Below are positions 1-8,591 of a DNA stretch of 64,000 bases, one piece after another; position 1 is the stretch's first letter; each line of letters opens with the position of its first letter. The DNA lies in the NCBI RefSeq assembly GCF_006970445.1, contig NZ_CP033877.1:2612750-2676749 (forward strand), in the 5' to 3' direction. Origin of the DNA: Stenotrophomonas maltophilia (lineage in GTDB: Bacteria; Pseudomonadota; Gammaproteobacteria; Xanthomonadales; Xanthomonadaceae). A program made the position numbers and the translations under genes. The notes below the pieces were generated by a model. That model saw only the letters and a list, made by a program, of their open reading frames with translations, searched no databases and was not told the origin of the DNA.

Positions 1-2811
1 GCCACCGGCTCGGGCCTGTACCGCTTCGATGGCCGTCGTTTCGAACGGCAGGCGGCGCCCGTTGGCAGCCACTTCCCGTCCACCAACATGGTCACGCTGG
101 CGCAGGGCCGCGATGGCGCCCTGTGGATCGGCTACTTCCAGGCCGGCATCAGCCGGTTCGCGCAGGGGCAGCTGCACAGCTATGGCCGCGAACAGGGAGT
201 GCCGGTCGGTGTGGTGCCGCACTTCAGCCAGGATCGCGAGGGTCGGCTGTGGGCGGCGATCAATGGCGGGCTGCGCCGCTTTGATGGACAACGCTGGCAG
301 CCACTGCCGGCCAGTGCCGGGCTGCCGGAACGCCGAGTGCAGTGGCTGCTGCACGACAGCCGGGACACGTTCTGGGTCCTGGCCGATCTGAAGGTGTGGA
401 TGCGCGCTGCCGGCCAGGCAACCTTCCAGGACACCGGCATCGCCGTCTCGCAGATGGCGACGCTGGCCGAAAGCCCGCAGGGCGAAGTGTGGCTGGCCGA
501 CCGGCTGCGCGGCACCTCGCCACTGGCCAACGCGCAGGGCCTGCTGCCGGACAGCGAGCGCGAAGCGCGACGGCTGCCGGAGCTGGTCGCCGCGCGCCTG
601 CAGTTCACCGCCGACGGTTCGTTGTGGGCCACGATGAGCCCGCACGGCGGCGTCGCCCGCGTCTCCTTCGACGGCGCCCAGGCCGTACGCATGGAGCGTT
701 TCGATTCGCCGCACGGGCTGACCGCCACCTCGGCGGTACCGATCATCGTCGATCGCGAAGGCAATCTCTGGGTCGGTACCAATCTCGGCCTCAACCGCTT
801 CCGCGCACGCAGCGTGCACACCCTGGCGGTGGGTCCGAGCGATCCCTACCGCTCGCTGGTGCGGGCCAGCAATGGCCGCGTGTATGGCTACGGCGAAGAT
901 CTCAAGCCCTACGACCTGCGACGTACCGTGCTGGATGGCAGCGCCTCGCAGCTGCAGGCCGCCGCACGCCAGGCACCCACGCCGATCTGGCAGTTCGACT
1001 GGGTCAACCTTGCGCGCACCGTAGCCGGCCACACCACACTGATCCCGCTGCCTCCGCCATTCACCGGGCAGCCGCTGCATGCCCTGCTGTTCCCCGACGA
1101 CGGACAGGCCTGGGCCTGCACCGGCGAACGAGGGGTGCTGCACTACCAGCACGACCAGTGGCAACGCGAAAGTCGCCTCCCCGAGCAGGCCTGCTCATCA
1201 CTGGCGCTGGATGCCCGTGGCCAGCTGCTGCTCGGCTATGCCGATGGCCGACTGCGCCGGATGGACGCAACCGGCATCGAGACCTTCGATGCCGGCCACG
1301 GCCTGTCAGTGGGGCCGATCACGGCGCTGCTGCATCACCAGGACCTGCTGCTGGTCGCCGGGGAGGCCGGGCTGGCCGCGCGGCTGGGCAGTGGACGTTT
1401 CGTTCCGGTGCGCACCGACATGGCCGGCGTCCTGGAAGGCATCACCGGCATGGTCGCCGATGCCAATGGGCACCTGTGGCTCAACGGCAGCCGTGGCCTG
1501 GTACGGATGGAAAGCGGGTTGCTGCGCCGTGCCCTGCGCACCGGCCTGCCGGTAACGCCTCGCCTGTTCGATGCCATTGACGGCATGCCCGGCATCGCCC
1601 TGCAGAGCGGACCGATCGCCACCGCCGCCCTGGCCGATGACGGCCTGCTGTGGCTGGCCACCAACCAGGGCCTGGCCTGGCTGGACACCACCCGCTCGCA
1701 CGTCAATACGATGGCTCCCAGCGTGCGCATCGGCGAGGTGCTGTACGGCAGCGAGCACGAGCCCCTGCGCGATGACCTGCGCCTCCCGGCCGGGACCAGC
1801 CAGCTGCAGATCGATTACGTGGCGCTGTCGTTGGCACGTCCGGAGCGCAACCGCTACCGATACCGCCTCTCAGGCGTCGACGATGGCTGGCAGGACGCAG
1901 GCAGCAGCACCCGCGCGTATTACACCAACCTTGCGCCGGGCAACTACCGGTTCGAGGTGGAAGCCGCCAACGAGGACGGCATCTGGAGCACCGCGCCGGC
2001 CAGCCGCAGCTTCCGCATCGCCCCTACCTTCATGCAGACCGTGTGGTTCAAGCTGCTGTGCACGGCCGCAGTGCTTGCGCTGCTGGTGATGGCGGTGCGC
2101 ATCCGCAGCGGACAGCTGGCCGCGCTGTTCCGCGCGCGCCTGCAGGAACGCAACGGCGAACGCGAACGCATCGCGCGCGACCTGCACGACACCCTGCTGC
2201 AGGGCAGCCAGGGCCTGATCCTGCGCCTGCACGCGATCAGCCAGTCAGCGCAGACACCGGAACCGGTACGCAGCCAGCTGGAGTCGGCGATGCAGCTGGC
2301 CGAACGCAACCTGGCCGAGGGCCGCGAGCGGGTCAATGCGCTTCGCGAGGGACCGTTCGCGGGCCGCGACCTCGCTTCGGCGCTGGCCGATGTGCACGCC
2401 GAATACGCCGGGCACGGCACCAATCCCCTGCGCCTGACCGTGGAAGGCGCGACGCCACCGCTGCAGGCCGACGCAGCGGAAGAGGTGTTCCTGATCGGGC
2501 GCGAAGCCATCCGCAATGCATTGCGTCATGCCGATGCCAGTGCCATTGAAGTGGAACTGTCCTATGGCACGCGGTGTTTCCTGCTGCACGTGCGCGACGA
2601 TGGCGTCGGCATCGCCGACGAGAATGCCGGCCATGGCCATTGGGGCCTGCAGGGCATGCGCGAACGCGCGCAGCGTCTCGGCGCGGAACTGCAGCTGTGG
2701 ACCCGCCCCGGGCTGGGTACCGAAGTCGCGCTGGCGGTTCCCGCCCGTCGCCTGTATCACCGCCGCCCATCGCGTTGGCGCTGGCCCTGGAGTAGAACGA
2801 GCCATGACTGA
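1..2811 (+). CDS. Two-component sensor histidine kinase with beta-propeller sensor (5' end outside window)
   Basis: The frame is open from base 1, so the true N-terminus lies upstream; 936 residues are visible. Most of the protein is a periplasmic ligand-sensing region with Reg_prop-type blades (for example GLYRFDG, GNLWVGTNLGLNRF). A Y_Y_Y immunoglobulin-like domain (about nt 1790-2010) and one membrane segment (about nt 2040-2095) follow. The cytoplasmic part is a HisKA_3 kinase: RDLHDTLLQG carries the phospho-acceptor His at codon 2185-2187, and the ATPase motifs NALRH, DDGVGIA and GLQGM follow. It should phosphorylate the next gene product, whose start overlaps this stop by 8 nt. The ligand is unknown; in Xanthomonadaceae such kinases often sense carbohydrates or surface signals. 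Confidence 0.93.
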   Translation, partial: ATGSGLYRFDGRRFERQAAPVGSHFPSTNMVTLAQGRDGALWIGYFQAGISRFAQGQLHSYGREQGVPVGVVPHFSQDREGRLWAAINGGLRRFDGQRWQPLPASAGLPERRVQWLLHDSRDTFWVLADLKVWMRAAGQATFQDTGIAVSQMATLAESPQGEVWLADRLRGTSPLANAQGLLPDSEREARRLPELVAARLQFTADGSLWATMSPHGGVARVSFDGAQAVRMERFDSPHGLTATSAVPIIVDREGNLWVGTNLGLNRFRARSVHTLAVGPSDPYRSLVRASNGRVYGYGEDLKPYDLRRTVLDGSASQLQAAARQAPTPIWQFDWVNLARTVAGHTTLIPLPPPFTGQPLHALLFPDDGQAWACTGERGVLHYQHDQWQRESRLPEQACSSLALDARGQLLLGYADGRLRRMDATGIETFDAGHGLSVGPITALLHHQDLLLVAGEAGLAARLGSGRFVPVRTDMAGVLEGITGMVADANGHLWLNGSRGLVRMESGLLRRALRTGLPVTPRLFDAIDGMPGIALQSGPIATAALADDGLLWLATNQGLAWLDTTRSHVNTMAPSVRIGEVLYGSEHEPLRDDLRLPAGTSQLQIDYVALSLARPERNRYRYRLSGVDDGWQDAGSSTRAYYTNLAPGNYRFEVEAANEDGIWSTAPASRSFRIAPTFMQTVWFKLLCTAAVLALLVMAVRIRSGQLAALFRARLQERNGERERIARDLHDTLLQGSQGLILRLHAISQSAQTPEPVRSQLESAMQLAERNLAEGRERVNALREGPFAGRDLASALADVHAEYAGHGTNPLRLTVEGATPPLQADAAEEVFLIGREAIRNALRHADASAIEVELSYGTRCFLLHVRDDGVGIADENAGHGHWGLQGMRERAQRLGAELQLWTRPGLGTEVALAVPARRLYHRRPSRWRWPWSRTSHD

Positions 2812-3457
2812 ATCCCCTGCCCCGATCGGCGTACTGGTGGTCGATGATCACCCGTTGCTGCGTGACGGCCTGGCTGCGCTGCTGGGCGCCCATTCCGACC
2901 TGCGCCTGCTCGGCGAGGCCGCCGATGGCGAGGAAGCCATCGCGCGCTATCAGCAGCTGCAGCCGGACGTGGTACTGATGGACCTGCAGATGCCACGCCT
3001 GGATGGTGTTGAAGCCATCGTGCGGATCCGCGCGATGGATCCGCGTGCGCGCATCATCGTGCTGACCACCTATCGCGGTGACGTGCGTGCGGTGCGGGCG
3101 CTGCAGGCCGGCGCCAGTGCGTACCTGTTGAAGGACATGCTGCGCCACGAGCTGGTCGATACGATCCGTATGGTCGCTGGCGGCCGGCGCGCACCGATCC
3201 CCCCGGCGGTGGCGGCGAGCATCGCCGCACATGTGGTGGAAGACCGGCTGTCGCCGCGCGAAACCGAAGTGCTGCGGCACGTGGCCGGTGGCCTGTCGAA
3301 CAAGCGCATCGGCGAGCGCATGCAGATTTCCGAGCAGACGGTGAAGGCGCACATGAAAAGCCTGATGGACAAGCTGGGCGTCGGCGATCGCACGCATGCG
3401 GTAACCCAGGCACTGCGGCGCGGCATCATCAGCCTGGACGACAGCGGGCACGATTAG
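2804..3457 (+). CDS. NarL/FixJ-family response regulator
   Basis: A 217-residue DNA-binding response regulator. The receiver domain occupies residues 8-125, with the acidic pair VVDDH near residue 14, the phospho-acceptor Asp60 in LMDLQMP, and Lys110 in LLKDML. A LuxR-type helix-turn-helix fills residues 150-210 (LSPRETEVLRHV, SNKRIGERM, VKAHMKSLMDKL). I chose the ATG at 2804, which lies inside the kinase stop (ATGACTGA), because it starts exactly at a receiver fold; a longer open frame upstream is a kinase shadow. It forms an operon with the kinase. The target genes cannot be read from the window. Confidence 0.95.
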   Translation: MTESPAPIGVLVVDDHPLLRDGLAALLGAHSDLRLLGEAADGEEAIARYQQLQPDVVLMDLQMPRLDGVEAIVRIRAMDPRARIIVLTTYRGDVRAVRALQAGASAYLLKDMLRHELVDTIRMVAGGRRAPIPPAVAASIAAHVVEDRLSPRETEVLRHVAGGLSNKRIGERMQISEQTVKAHMKSLMDKLGVGDRTHAVTQALRRGIISLDDSGHD

Positions 3458-3493
3458 GGGGTTGTTCGGCAGGGCTTGCAGCCCTGCACCCGC

Positions 3494-3516
3494 GGTAGTG
3501 CCAGCCGCTGGCGGCT
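3494..3516. repeat. SMAG-type GTAG palindrome
   Basis: GTAG head at 3494-3497 followed by the hairpin CAGCCGCTGGCGGCTG. It matches the GTAG-headed palindromic repeat family described for Stenotrophomonas maltophilia. Confidence 0.75.
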
Positions 3517-3551
3517 GTGCGTTCGGGCGCTTGCGAAGCGGTGCTTCGCAA

Positions 3552-3628
3552 GCAAAGCGCCCTCACCCATGTAAGCTCGGTCGCCGCATCCATGCGGCTC
3601 ACGCCCCCGCAACCGGACCCACCCCGCC
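3552..3628 (+). repeat. Half copy of the variable-stem hairpin element (copy C)
   Basis: This copy has the distal 35 nt of the conserved loop (GCCGCATCCATGCGGC core) and a right arm at 3604-3628 identical to the right arm of the full copy at 37551-37652, followed by the same tail (TTCGACAATTC). The expected left arm is missing. In its place is an unrelated hairpin (GCGCTTGCGAAG...CTTCGCAAGC). It looks like a truncated or recombined copy. Confidence 0.7.
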
Positions 3629-3666
3629 TTCGACAATTCCCCGCGACCTGTCGTGTATTGCTATCT

Positions 3667-3688
3667 GTAGCCGAGCCATGCTCGGCTC
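3667..3688. repeat. SMAG-type GTAG palindrome
   Basis: GTAG at 3667 runs into AGCCGAGCCATGCTCGGCT, a clean hairpin of the same class as those at 48237-48333. Confidence 0.75.
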
Positions 3689-3772
3689 AGATCTCACAGA
3701 TATTGAAATATTCGATTCCGATGGAGTCATCCACACAAGCGTGGATCCATCAGACATCGGGAAACTGTCAGA

Positions 3773-3874
3773 GGTGGGGCGGTGTCGGAGTGCGGGGTGT
3801 CAGCCGCATGGATGCGGCTGCCAAGCCTACAAGGACGTACTTGCGGCGTCCCCGCACTCCGACACCGCCCCACC
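3773..3874 (-). repeat. Variable-stem hairpin element, full copy A
   Basis: The left arm 3773-3797 and right arm 3850-3874 are perfect 25-nt reverse complements. They enclose a 52-nt loop that contains the palindrome GCCGCATGGATGCGGC and the block GGACGTACTTGCG. The loop is nearly identical to the reverse complement of the loop in the copy at 37551-37652, but the arm sequences of the two copies differ. The flanks are also similar: GACARTT-type sequence on one side and GTTGCT repeats on the other. Confidence 0.85.
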
Positions 3875-3952
3875 ACCCCACAAGAAACCCGCCGTTGCTG
3901 TTGCTGTTGCTTCCAGCAGGTGCAGGGCTGCAAGCCCTGCCGAACACCACCC

Positions 3953-5146
3953 CTACTTCAAACGCAGCAGCAGGCTGCCGCCCGCACACACCACCGCCAG
4001 CCAGGCCACGCCGTGCCAACCCCACTGCGCCAGCGCCAGGCTGCCCAGCGCCCCACCGGCGGCCATGCCGATGAACATGCCGGTGAACAGCAGCGCATTG
4101 AGCCGGCTGCGTGCCGGCGGCACCAGGCCGTAGACCAGGGTCTGGTGCGCCACCAGCGCCGACTGGAAACCGAAGTCGAACAGCAGCGCACTCACCACCA
4201 GCAGCGGCAACAACGCAGCAGCCGGCAACCAGGCTTCGACCAGCAGCAGGCCGAAGCCCAGCAGCGCCACCACGATCGCCAGCCGTGCCACCGCATGGCA
4301 CCCCAGACGATCGGCGAAACGGCCGGCGAATGGTGCGGCCAGCGCGCCGGCCGCACCCGCAATACCGAACGCACCCGCCGCCGCACTGCCCAGGCCCAGG
4401 CGGGCATGCAGCATCAGCGCCAGCGTCGACCAGAACGCACTGAAGCCGACCGCCAGCAGCGACTGGCTGGCCACCGCACGGCGCAGCTGCGGCTGCTCGC
4501 GCCACAACGCCAGCAGTGAACCCAACAACGCCGGATAGCGCAGTGTGCTGGTCGGTGCGAAACGCGGCAGCGCACGCGCCATCACCGCGCCCATCGCCGC
4601 CACCGATACCGCGGCCAGTACGAACTGCGTGCGCCAACCCCATGCTTCAGCCACCACGCCACTGACCACGCGCGACAGCAGGATGCCGAGCAGCAGGCCG
4701 GTCATCACCCGGCCGACGATCTGTCCGCGTTGTGCATCCGGCGCCAGCACCGCAGCGGCCGGCACGATGTCCTGCGCCAGCGTAGCCATCAGCCCGACCA
4801 GCAGGCTGGCCATCAGCAGGCCCGGCAGGTGCCCGGCCATCGCTGCGGCGCCCAGTGCCAGCGCCAGCAATGCGGACTTCAGCAGAATGAGGTTGCGGCG
4901 GTCGAAGCGGTCGCCCAGCGGTGCCAGCAGCAGGATACCCAGCGCATAGCCGAGCTGGGTCAGGGTCGGCACCAGGCCGGCGGCGCGCTCACCTGCGCCG
5001 AGGTCCTGGGCGATCAGGCCCAGCATCGGCTGGCTGTAGTACAGCGAGGCGACCGAGAAGCCGGCGCCGGCCGCCATCGCCAGCACCAACGGGGTGGAAG
5101 GCGCGGTCGCAGGTGCGGCGGCGACAGACAACGAGGGGGTAGACAT
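3953..5146 (-). CDS. MFS transporter (12-TM drug/metabolite exporter type)
   Basis: A 397-residue inner-membrane protein with about twelve hydrophobic segments. It contains the MFS loop motif GDRFDRRN between TM2 and TM3 and its partner ADRLGCHAVARL in the second half. The overall look (SLYYSQPMLGLIAQDLG, QLGYALGILLLAPLGD) is that of the YnfM/YgaY-like major facilitator branch, which usually exports small molecules. It is divergent from a LysR gene across a 93-bp gap, a common regulator-exporter arrangement, so the LysR protein probably controls it. The substrate is unknown. Confidence 0.9.
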   Translation of the reverse strand: MSTPSLSVAAAPATAPSTPLVLAMAAGAGFSVASLYYSQPMLGLIAQDLGAGERAAGLVPTLTQLGYALGILLLAPLGDRFDRRNLILLKSALLALALGAAAMAGHLPGLLMASLLVGLMATLAQDIVPAAAVLAPDAQRGQIVGRVMTGLLLGILLSRVVSGVVAEAWGWRTQFVLAAVSVAAMGAVMARALPRFAPTSTLRYPALLGSLLALWREQPQLRRAVASQSLLAVGFSAFWSTLALMLHARLGLGSAAAGAFGIAGAAGALAAPFAGRFADRLGCHAVARLAIVVALLGFGLLLVEAWLPAAALLPLLVVSALLFDFGFQSALVAHQTLVYGLVPPARSRLNALLFTGMFIGMAAGGALGSLALAQWGWHGVAWLAVVCAGGSLLLRLK

Positions 5147-5239
5147 GGGGGAGTCCGGTGGAGGAAGTGGGCGTATCCTGCCCGTATTCGCCAGGCGTCT
5201 GTAGTAGGCTCGCGCACATACCCTTCATACGTTACACGC

Positions 5240-6169
5240 ATGAATGACCTCGCCAACGGCGCAGATCGCCTGGATCTGCTGCGTACCTTCCTGCGCATCG
5301 TCGATGCCGGCAGCCTGTCTGCTGCGGCCGTGCAGCTGGGCACCACCCAGCCGACGGTCAGTCGCCGCCTGCAGGCACTGGAGCGGCAGCTCGGCCTGCG
5401 CCTGTTGCAGCGCTCCACCCACGGCCTGCAGCTGACCGAAGATGGCCTGCGCTGCCAGCGCCATGCGCAACGCGTGGTCGACGAATGGGAGTCGCTGCAG
5501 GCCGAACTGCACGGCGAACCGGAAACGCTTCGCGGACGCCTGCGGGTGATGGTGCCGCACGCGTTCGGCCAGGCGCAGCTGCTGCCGACCATGCTCGCGT
5601 TCCTCGCCCAGCACCCGCAGCTGAGCCTGGAGTGGATCCTTGAAGATCGTCGCCCGGATTTCATCGCAGAAGGCATCGACTGCGCGGTGCGGGTGGGTCC
5701 GGTCGACGAACCGCGCATGGTCGCACTGCCGCTCGCCGAAGTGCCGCGCATCGTCGTGGCAGCGCCCTCGCTGGTGCAGGCCACCGCGATCAGCACACCA
5801 GAACAGGCGCAGGCACTGCCATGGATCTCACTGGTCACCTATTACCGCGAACGCCTGCTGCTGCATGACGCTCGGGGTCGCGCGCATACCCTTTCGATCA
5901 GCCCGCGCCTGCTCAGCGATAACCTGTTCGTGGTGCAGCAGGCCGCACGCGCCGGGCTGGGCGCAGCGGTGGTCTCGGCCTGGCTGGTCGCCGACGATCT
6001 CGCACAGGGGCGGCTGGTGCAGCTGCTGCCGGACTGGCAAGCGCCGGCATTGCCGGTACACGTGGTGTTTCCGGCCGCACGCCAGCAGCCCCCACGGCTG
6101 CGCGCCTTCATCGATGCGATGAAGGCCGCACTGCCGCAATTGCATGGAATGCGGCCGGCGCCGCGTTAG
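5240..6169 (+). CDS. LysR-family transcriptional regulator
   Basis: A 309-residue protein. The winged helix-turn-helix lies at residues 10-70 (FLRIVDAGSLSAAAVQLG, TQPTVSRRLQALERQLG), followed by a LysR effector-binding domain. I chose the ATG at 5240 because it places the HTH at the usual distance; upstream codons overlap the MFS promoter region. The conserved SRRLQALE and the effector domain resemble the CrgA-like LysR branch. It very likely regulates the divergent MFS gene and itself from the 93-bp intergenic region. Confidence 0.93.
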   Translation: MNDLANGADRLDLLRTFLRIVDAGSLSAAAVQLGTTQPTVSRRLQALERQLGLRLLQRSTHGLQLTEDGLRCQRHAQRVVDEWESLQAELHGEPETLRGRLRVMVPHAFGQAQLLPTMLAFLAQHPQLSLEWILEDRRPDFIAEGIDCAVRVGPVDEPRMVALPLAEVPRIVVAAPSLVQATAISTPEQAQALPWISLVTYYRERLLLHDARGRAHTLSISPRLLSDNLFVVQQAARAGLGAAVVSAWLVADDLAQGRLVQLLPDWQAPALPVHVVFPAARQQPPRLRAFIDAMKAALPQLHGMRPAPR

Positions 6170-6184
6170 GTCATCGGCCGCATC

Positions 6185-6241
6185 ATCCACGCATGGCGTG
6201 GATCTACTGAGGGTACGGGTAGATCCACGCCATGCGTGGAT
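6185..6241. repeat. Inverted pair of SMAG repeats
   Basis: Two GTAG palindromes face each other: ATCCACGCATGGCGTGGAT ending in CTAC (6185-6207), and GTAG followed by ATCCACGCCATGCGTGGAT (6219-6241). They sit between the convergent ends of the LysR and amidohydrolase genes and could form one long cruciform or act as a transcription-stop structure. Confidence 0.8.
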
Positions 6242-6258
6242 TCCGTCCGACCCGGCAA

Positions 6259-7716
6259 TCAGTTGGACTTACCCGCCTCGGCATTCCACGCTGCGACCTT
6301 GGCCTTGGTGTCGGCCAGCATCTTGTCCAGTGCGGCGCGGTCATACACGCTGCCACGCAGGATCACGCTGTCGATCTTCTCGGTGGCGGCGATGTCCTGC
6401 AGCGGGTTGGCGGTCAGCAACACCAGATCGGCAGCCTTGCCCTGGGCAACGCCACCGTAGCGGTCCATCTGGCCGAACCAGGCCGGGCCGGAACGGGTCG
6501 CCGCCGACAGCGCCTGCGGCGCGCTCAGGCCCTCCTTCACGAACAGCTGCAGTTCCTGGTGCAGGGCGATGCCCGGGAAGTTGAACGAATTGAGGAAGCC
6601 TGCATCGGTGCCGGCGATGATCGTTACGCCCGCTTCCTGCAGCATCGGCAGCACTGCGGCCACCTGGTGGTACTGCGCATGGCGCGCTTCGATCTGCGCC
6701 GGCGTGGCCTTCGCCGCGCGGTCCACGCGCCACTGGTAGGTCGCGCGCAGGCCCGGGCCGATGTAGGCCAGGTACGGGTCATTGGCGTGGTCATCCTGGT
6801 CAAGGAAGTCGAGGATGCGGCCACCGTTGAGGGTCGGGGTCACGAACACGCCGCGCTTGGCGAAATCACGGTAGGCATGCATCGCGGTGTCACGGTCGAA
6901 ACTGGCGTCGAGACGGCGGTTGGCTTCGGCACGGTCGATGCGGCCAGCTCCAAAGTCGGCGGCAATCTGCGCCTCGTCCTTGCTGCCCGCCTTGAACGCG
7001 TAGTCCAGGTGCTCGATCGAGGCCAGGCCGGCATCGACCGCCTGCTCCACGGTCAGCGCCATCGGGATGTGGCCCGACGCCTTGAACCCGGCCTTGCGCG
7101 CGGCACTGGCCGAGTACAGGAACAGTTCCGGCTTCAGCGTGCTGTCAGTGATCTTCACGAAATCGACCTTGTCGTGCTGCAGGCGGGTGATCGCCTTGTC
7201 GACGTCGGCCTGGCTGCCCACTTCGATCGTGCCCTTCCAGACCGGCTTGATGCCTTCAATCTTCGCGCCCGAGCTGAGCAGGCGCGGGCCAAACAGCGTG
7301 CCCTTGGCGATCTCGCCACGCCACTGCAGCACCTGTTCGGGAAGATCACCGGAGCAATCACGCACCGTGGTGATGCCGTGCGCAATGTACAGCGGCAACA
7401 GCGCCTTGTTCTCTTCGATCAGCGCCGGGCCGCCACCGAAGTGCACATGCATGTCCCACAGGCCCGGGATCAGGTATTTGCCCTTGGCATCGATCTGGCG
7501 GGCCGCGCTCCACTGGCTGCGCAGCTGTGCATCCGGACCGACGGCGACGATGTCCTCGCCGCGGATCACCACGCTCTGCCCAGCCAGGGTACTGGCGTGC
7601 TCGACATCGACCACGGTGGCATTGCGGATCAGCAGGTCGGCGCGCTCGGCGGCAGAGGCCGACACCGGCGCCACCGCAAGGAGGATGGCAAAGGACAACG
7701 GACGGGAACGGAACAT
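6259..7716 (-). CDS. Secreted metal-dependent amidohydrolase
   Basis: A 485-residue protein of the imidazolonepropionase-like amidohydrolase family. The signal peptide is SFAILLAVAPVSASAA. The metal-binding features are the HxH pair in DMHVHFGG (about residues 90-92), a candidate bridging Lys in VDFVKITDS, His in GHIP and IEHLDY, and Asp in GTDAGF. I chose the ATG at 7716 because AGGA lies 8 nt upstream and the signal peptide follows; a GTG 21 nt earlier is the alternative. Relatives hydrolyse dipeptides, lactones or mycotoxins outside the cytoplasm; the substrate here is not evident. It lies about 50 bp downstream of the ankyrin gene, probably in one transcript. Confidence 0.85.
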   Translation of the reverse strand: MFRSRPLSFAILLAVAPVSASAAERADLLIRNATVVDVEHASTLAGQSVVIRGEDIVAVGPDAQLRSQWSAARQIDAKGKYLIPGLWDMHVHFGGGPALIEENKALLPLYIAHGITTVRDCSGDLPEQVLQWRGEIAKGTLFGPRLLSSGAKIEGIKPVWKGTIEVGSQADVDKAITRLQHDKVDFVKITDSTLKPELFLYSASAARKAGFKASGHIPMALTVEQAVDAGLASIEHLDYAFKAGSKDEAQIAADFGAGRIDRAEANRRLDASFDRDTAMHAYRDFAKRGVFVTPTLNGGRILDFLDQDDHANDPYLAYIGPGLRATYQWRVDRAAKATPAQIEARHAQYHQVAAVLPMLQEAGVTIIAGTDAGFLNSFNFPGIALHQELQLFVKEGLSAPQALSAATRSGPAWFGQMDRYGGVAQGKAADLVLLTANPLQDIAATEKIDSVILRGSVYDRAALDKMLADTKAKVAAWNAEAGKSN

Positions 7717-7767
7717 GGACAGCATCCTGATGGGCACGACCGGCGTGCGGGTGGAAGGGGTTTGTAT

Positions 7768-8469
7768 TCAGCGCACCGCGCCGTGCTGGCGCAGCAGGGT
7801 TTCAATTCCGGTATAGCCGCGCTGGCGCGCGTGTGCCAGCGGCGTTACGCCATCGCCGTCGGCCAGCTCCGGGTCAGCACCGGCATCCAGCAACAGCTGC
7901 ACGATCTGCACGTGGCGCGCACCGCCATCGCCGAGCAGGATCGCTTCCAGCAGTGCGGTCCAGTGCAGGCGGTTGACATGATCGACCGCCACGCCCGCGC
8001 GCAGCAGCGTACGCACGGTGGCGACGTGGCCGCGCTCGGCGGCCGGAATCAGCGCGGTGCCACCATAGCGGTTGGTGCTGCGCAGATCGGCGCCGTGCGC
8101 CAGCGTCATCGCCAGGATCTCATCCAGGCCACGCGCGCCGGCATACAGGTAGGCGCTGTCCTGCAGCGCGTCCTTGGCATTGACGTCTGCCCCGGCCTCG
8201 ATCAGTTCGCGCGCGGCATCCACGTTGTTGCCATGCGTGGCCAGCAGCAACGCGGTGCGGCCCTGGCCATCGCGCGCCTCCAGCGTGGCGCCATCCTCGA
8301 TCGCCTGTCGCACCGCATCGGCGTCGCCGCGGCTGGCAGCATCCCGCAGGCGCGCGTCTGCGTCGGCCCTGGACGTGGCGGTGCAGGCGGGGGTGACCAT
8401 GGCCAGCAGGCACAACAGCAGCACGCGCGTGAACGGCCCAGGCCAGCCAGCGGAACGATGGAAGCGCAT
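7768..8469 (-). CDS. Exported ankyrin-repeat protein
   Basis: A 233-residue protein with a hydrophobic N-terminus (VLLLCLLAMVTPAC, a possible lipobox with Cys near residue 29) and about five ankyrin repeats. Repeat consensus pieces include GRTALLLATHGNNVDAARELIEAG, broken here into GRTALLLAT and ELIEAGADVNAKD, and LLLDAGADPELADGDGVTPL. A good Shine-Dalgarno (GGAGA, 7 nt) precedes the start. Ankyrin domains bind proteins; periplasmic versions often sit next to catalases or hydrolases that they may protect or inhibit. The secreted amidohydrolase follows directly, so a partner role is a reasonable inference. Confidence 0.85.
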   Translation of the reverse strand: MRFHRSAGWPGPFTRVLLLCLLAMVTPACTATSRADADARLRDAASRGDADAVRQAIEDGATLEARDGQGRTALLLATHGNNVDAARELIEAGADVNAKDALQDSAYLYAGARGLDEILAMTLAHGADLRSTNRYGGTALIPAAERGHVATVRTLLRAGVAVDHVNRLHWTALLEAILLGDGGARHVQIVQLLLDAGADPELADGDGVTPLAHARQRGYTGIETLLRQHGAVR

Positions 8470-8591
8470 GACGGTGTCTCCTCATGTCCGTCACCACGGA
8501 ACGCCGGGCGACGGTTGCAACAGCCGGGCATTGCCGGCCCCTGCCCTGCATGGTAGAAGTCGGGTTGGGTATCCAGAAGTGAAATGTTCAA

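Larger units (their letters stand above)
3458..3952. other. Gene-free, repeat-packed intergenic stretch
   Basis: These 495 bases separate the response regulator from the convergently oriented MFS gene. I see no credible gene: short open frames here are made of repeats. From left to right the stretch holds a 'GGGCTTGCAGCCCTGC' palindrome copy, a SMAG repeat, a half copy of a stem-loop element, a second SMAG repeat, an imperfect palindrome (ATCCACACAAGCGTGGAT, 3729-3746), a complete 102-nt hairpin element, a (GTTGCT)3 run and a second 'AGGGCTGCAAGCCCT' palindrome near 3925. Confidence 0.8.

Noticed and set aside
3773..3874. CRISPR-like interpretation of the paired repeats
   Set aside because: The arms are inverted, not direct, there are no spacers of regular length in series, and no cas genes are present.
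3462..4133. Plus-strand open frame across the repeat region
   Set aside because: It runs through SMAG and hairpin repeats and into the antisense of the MFS gene; no protein character.
6232..8556. A 774-codon open frame on the plus strand
   Set aside because: Antisense to the amidohydrolase and ankyrin genes; no domain and no ribosome site.
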